Source: Acidobacteriota bacterium
GTDB lineage: Bacteria; Acidobacteriota; HRBIN11
NCBI GenBank assembly: GCA_030550225.1
Contig: JAUQPV010000201.1
Location: forward strand, 1 to 5,379
Length of the DNA stretch: 5,379 bases
Direction: 5' to 3'
The position numbers were made by a program, and so were the translations under genes. Each line of letters begins with the position of its first letter. Position 1 is the first letter of the stretch. The notes under the pieces were generated by a model. That model made no database searches and was not told the origin of the DNA. It saw only the letters and a program-made list of their open reading frames with translations. Positions 5,203 through 5,379 of the stretch are shown here, piece after piece.

Positions 5203-5234
5203 GGGGAAGCACAGGCAACTGCGTAAGTCCTAAT
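5203..5234 (-). repeat. Right 32-bp inverted repeat
   Basis: Inverted partner of 4790-4821. The single mismatch (5211) lies in the internal stem and changes one G-C pair to a G-T(U) wobble, so the small hairpin is weakened but not lost. Confidence 0.9.
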
Positions 5235-5266
5235 GTTGAAAAGCCTAAGGCTGGGGTGTCAAAGAT

Positions 5267-5295
5267 AGGATAAGTTCCCTCGGACGGCCCGTCAA
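5267..5295 (-). promoter_or_regulatory. Candidate promoter pointing into the TnpB-fragment element
   Basis: On the minus strand TTGACG (5290-5295) and TATCCT (5267-5272) are separated by 17 nt. The -35 matches five of six consensus bases and the -10 four of six. Transcription would start near 5260 and enter the right inverted repeat and the TnpB remnant. No ribosome site or intact gene follows, so the match may be incidental or left over. Confidence 0.3.
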
Positions 5296-5346
5296 TGGAA
5301 TAGGGGGATTCACGGCCGTCAGGTGTTGGATTTGGGCATGGGGGAT

Positions 5347-5360
5347 TGCGAATTACGGAC
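5347..5360. repeat. Two degenerate heptads (TGCGAAT, TACGGAC)
   Basis: Units of the same 7-bp type as at 205-239 (minus strand TTCGGAT) and 4613-4626. The window ends with another near-unit, GTCGGAT (5373-5379), out of phase with these. The rest of 5235-5379 shows no gene. Confidence 0.35.
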
Positions 5361-5379
5361 TCGGTCTTGAGTGTCGGAT

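Larger units (their letters stand above)
4790..5234. mobile_element. 445-bp inverted-repeat-bounded element holding the TnpB fragment
   Basis: The block starts with ATTAGGACTTACGCAGTTGC at 4790 and ends with the reverse complement of the same sequence at 5234. It has no complete gene, only the TnpB C-terminal remnant, so it looks like a non-autonomous MITE-like derivative. Flanking bases (GTTTGCCT on the left, GTTGAAAA on the right) show no clear target-site duplication. Classical IS200/IS605 ends are hairpins, not long terminal inverted repeats, so the element may be a chimera, or an inverted duplication of one end. Confidence 0.65.

Noticed and set aside
4959..5273. 104-residue plus-strand open frame across the element
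   Set aside because: It is the antisense of the TnpB fragment and reads through the right inverted repeat. It has no family features of its own.

Overview
The window is GC-rich bacterial DNA (well above half G+C by eye). It has dense housekeeping genes and eroded insertion-sequence debris at both ends. The proteins are rich in Arg, Leu, Val and Pro and poor in Lys, and sigma70-type promoters are readable (TTGACA-17-TAAGCT and TTGAAA-17-TATAAT). This suits an uncultivated, possibly thermophilic, high-GC bacterium. I cannot name a phylum, and the thermophily guess is weak.

Layout. Bases 1-123 are the last 40 codons of a DDE transposase. Bases 124-277 are intergenic and include an AT-richer heptad micro-repeat. 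Bases 278-1111 (+) encode a RecO-like recombination mediator. A good promoter at 1207-1235 then drives a PHP-domain phosphoesterase (1269-2204, +) of the YciV/RNase AM type. On the opposite strand, converging on it, lies a two-gene unit: a divergent Crp/Fnr-fold regulator (2892-3632, -) followed after 2 nt by ribonuclease III, rnc (2062-2889, -). This unit has its own promoter and Shine-Dalgarno site. Upstream of it on the same strand is lgt (3783-4553, -), prolipoprotein diacylglyceryl transferase. From 4554 to the end I see no intact gene. A 445-bp block bounded by 32-bp inverted repeats (4790-4821 and 5203-5234) carries the decayed C-terminal end of an IS200/IS605-type TnpB, and short degenerate repeats lie around it.

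How the parts may work together. The most striking arrangement is the tail-to-tail overlap (143 bp) between the PHP gene and rnc. The codons for the PHP metal-binding Asp-x-His motif lie antisense to the last codons of RNase III. Both products are probably RNA-processing enzymes: in E. coli, RNase III makes the first cuts in pre-rRNA and the PHP enzyme RNase AM (YciV) trims 5' ends. Convergent transcripts would form a duplex that RNase III could itself cut. This gives a testable model of mutual or self control. The regulator translationally linked to rnc lacks the usual cAMP-contact residues and has a non-canonical recognition helix, so its signal and target are open questions.

RecO, RNase III and Lgt are recognised from conserved motifs and are solid or nearly so. 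The PHP family call is solid, but the exact substrate is inferred. The regulator's fold is clear but its ligand is not. The mobile-element interpretation rests on directly visible inverted repeats, but no target-site duplication was found.
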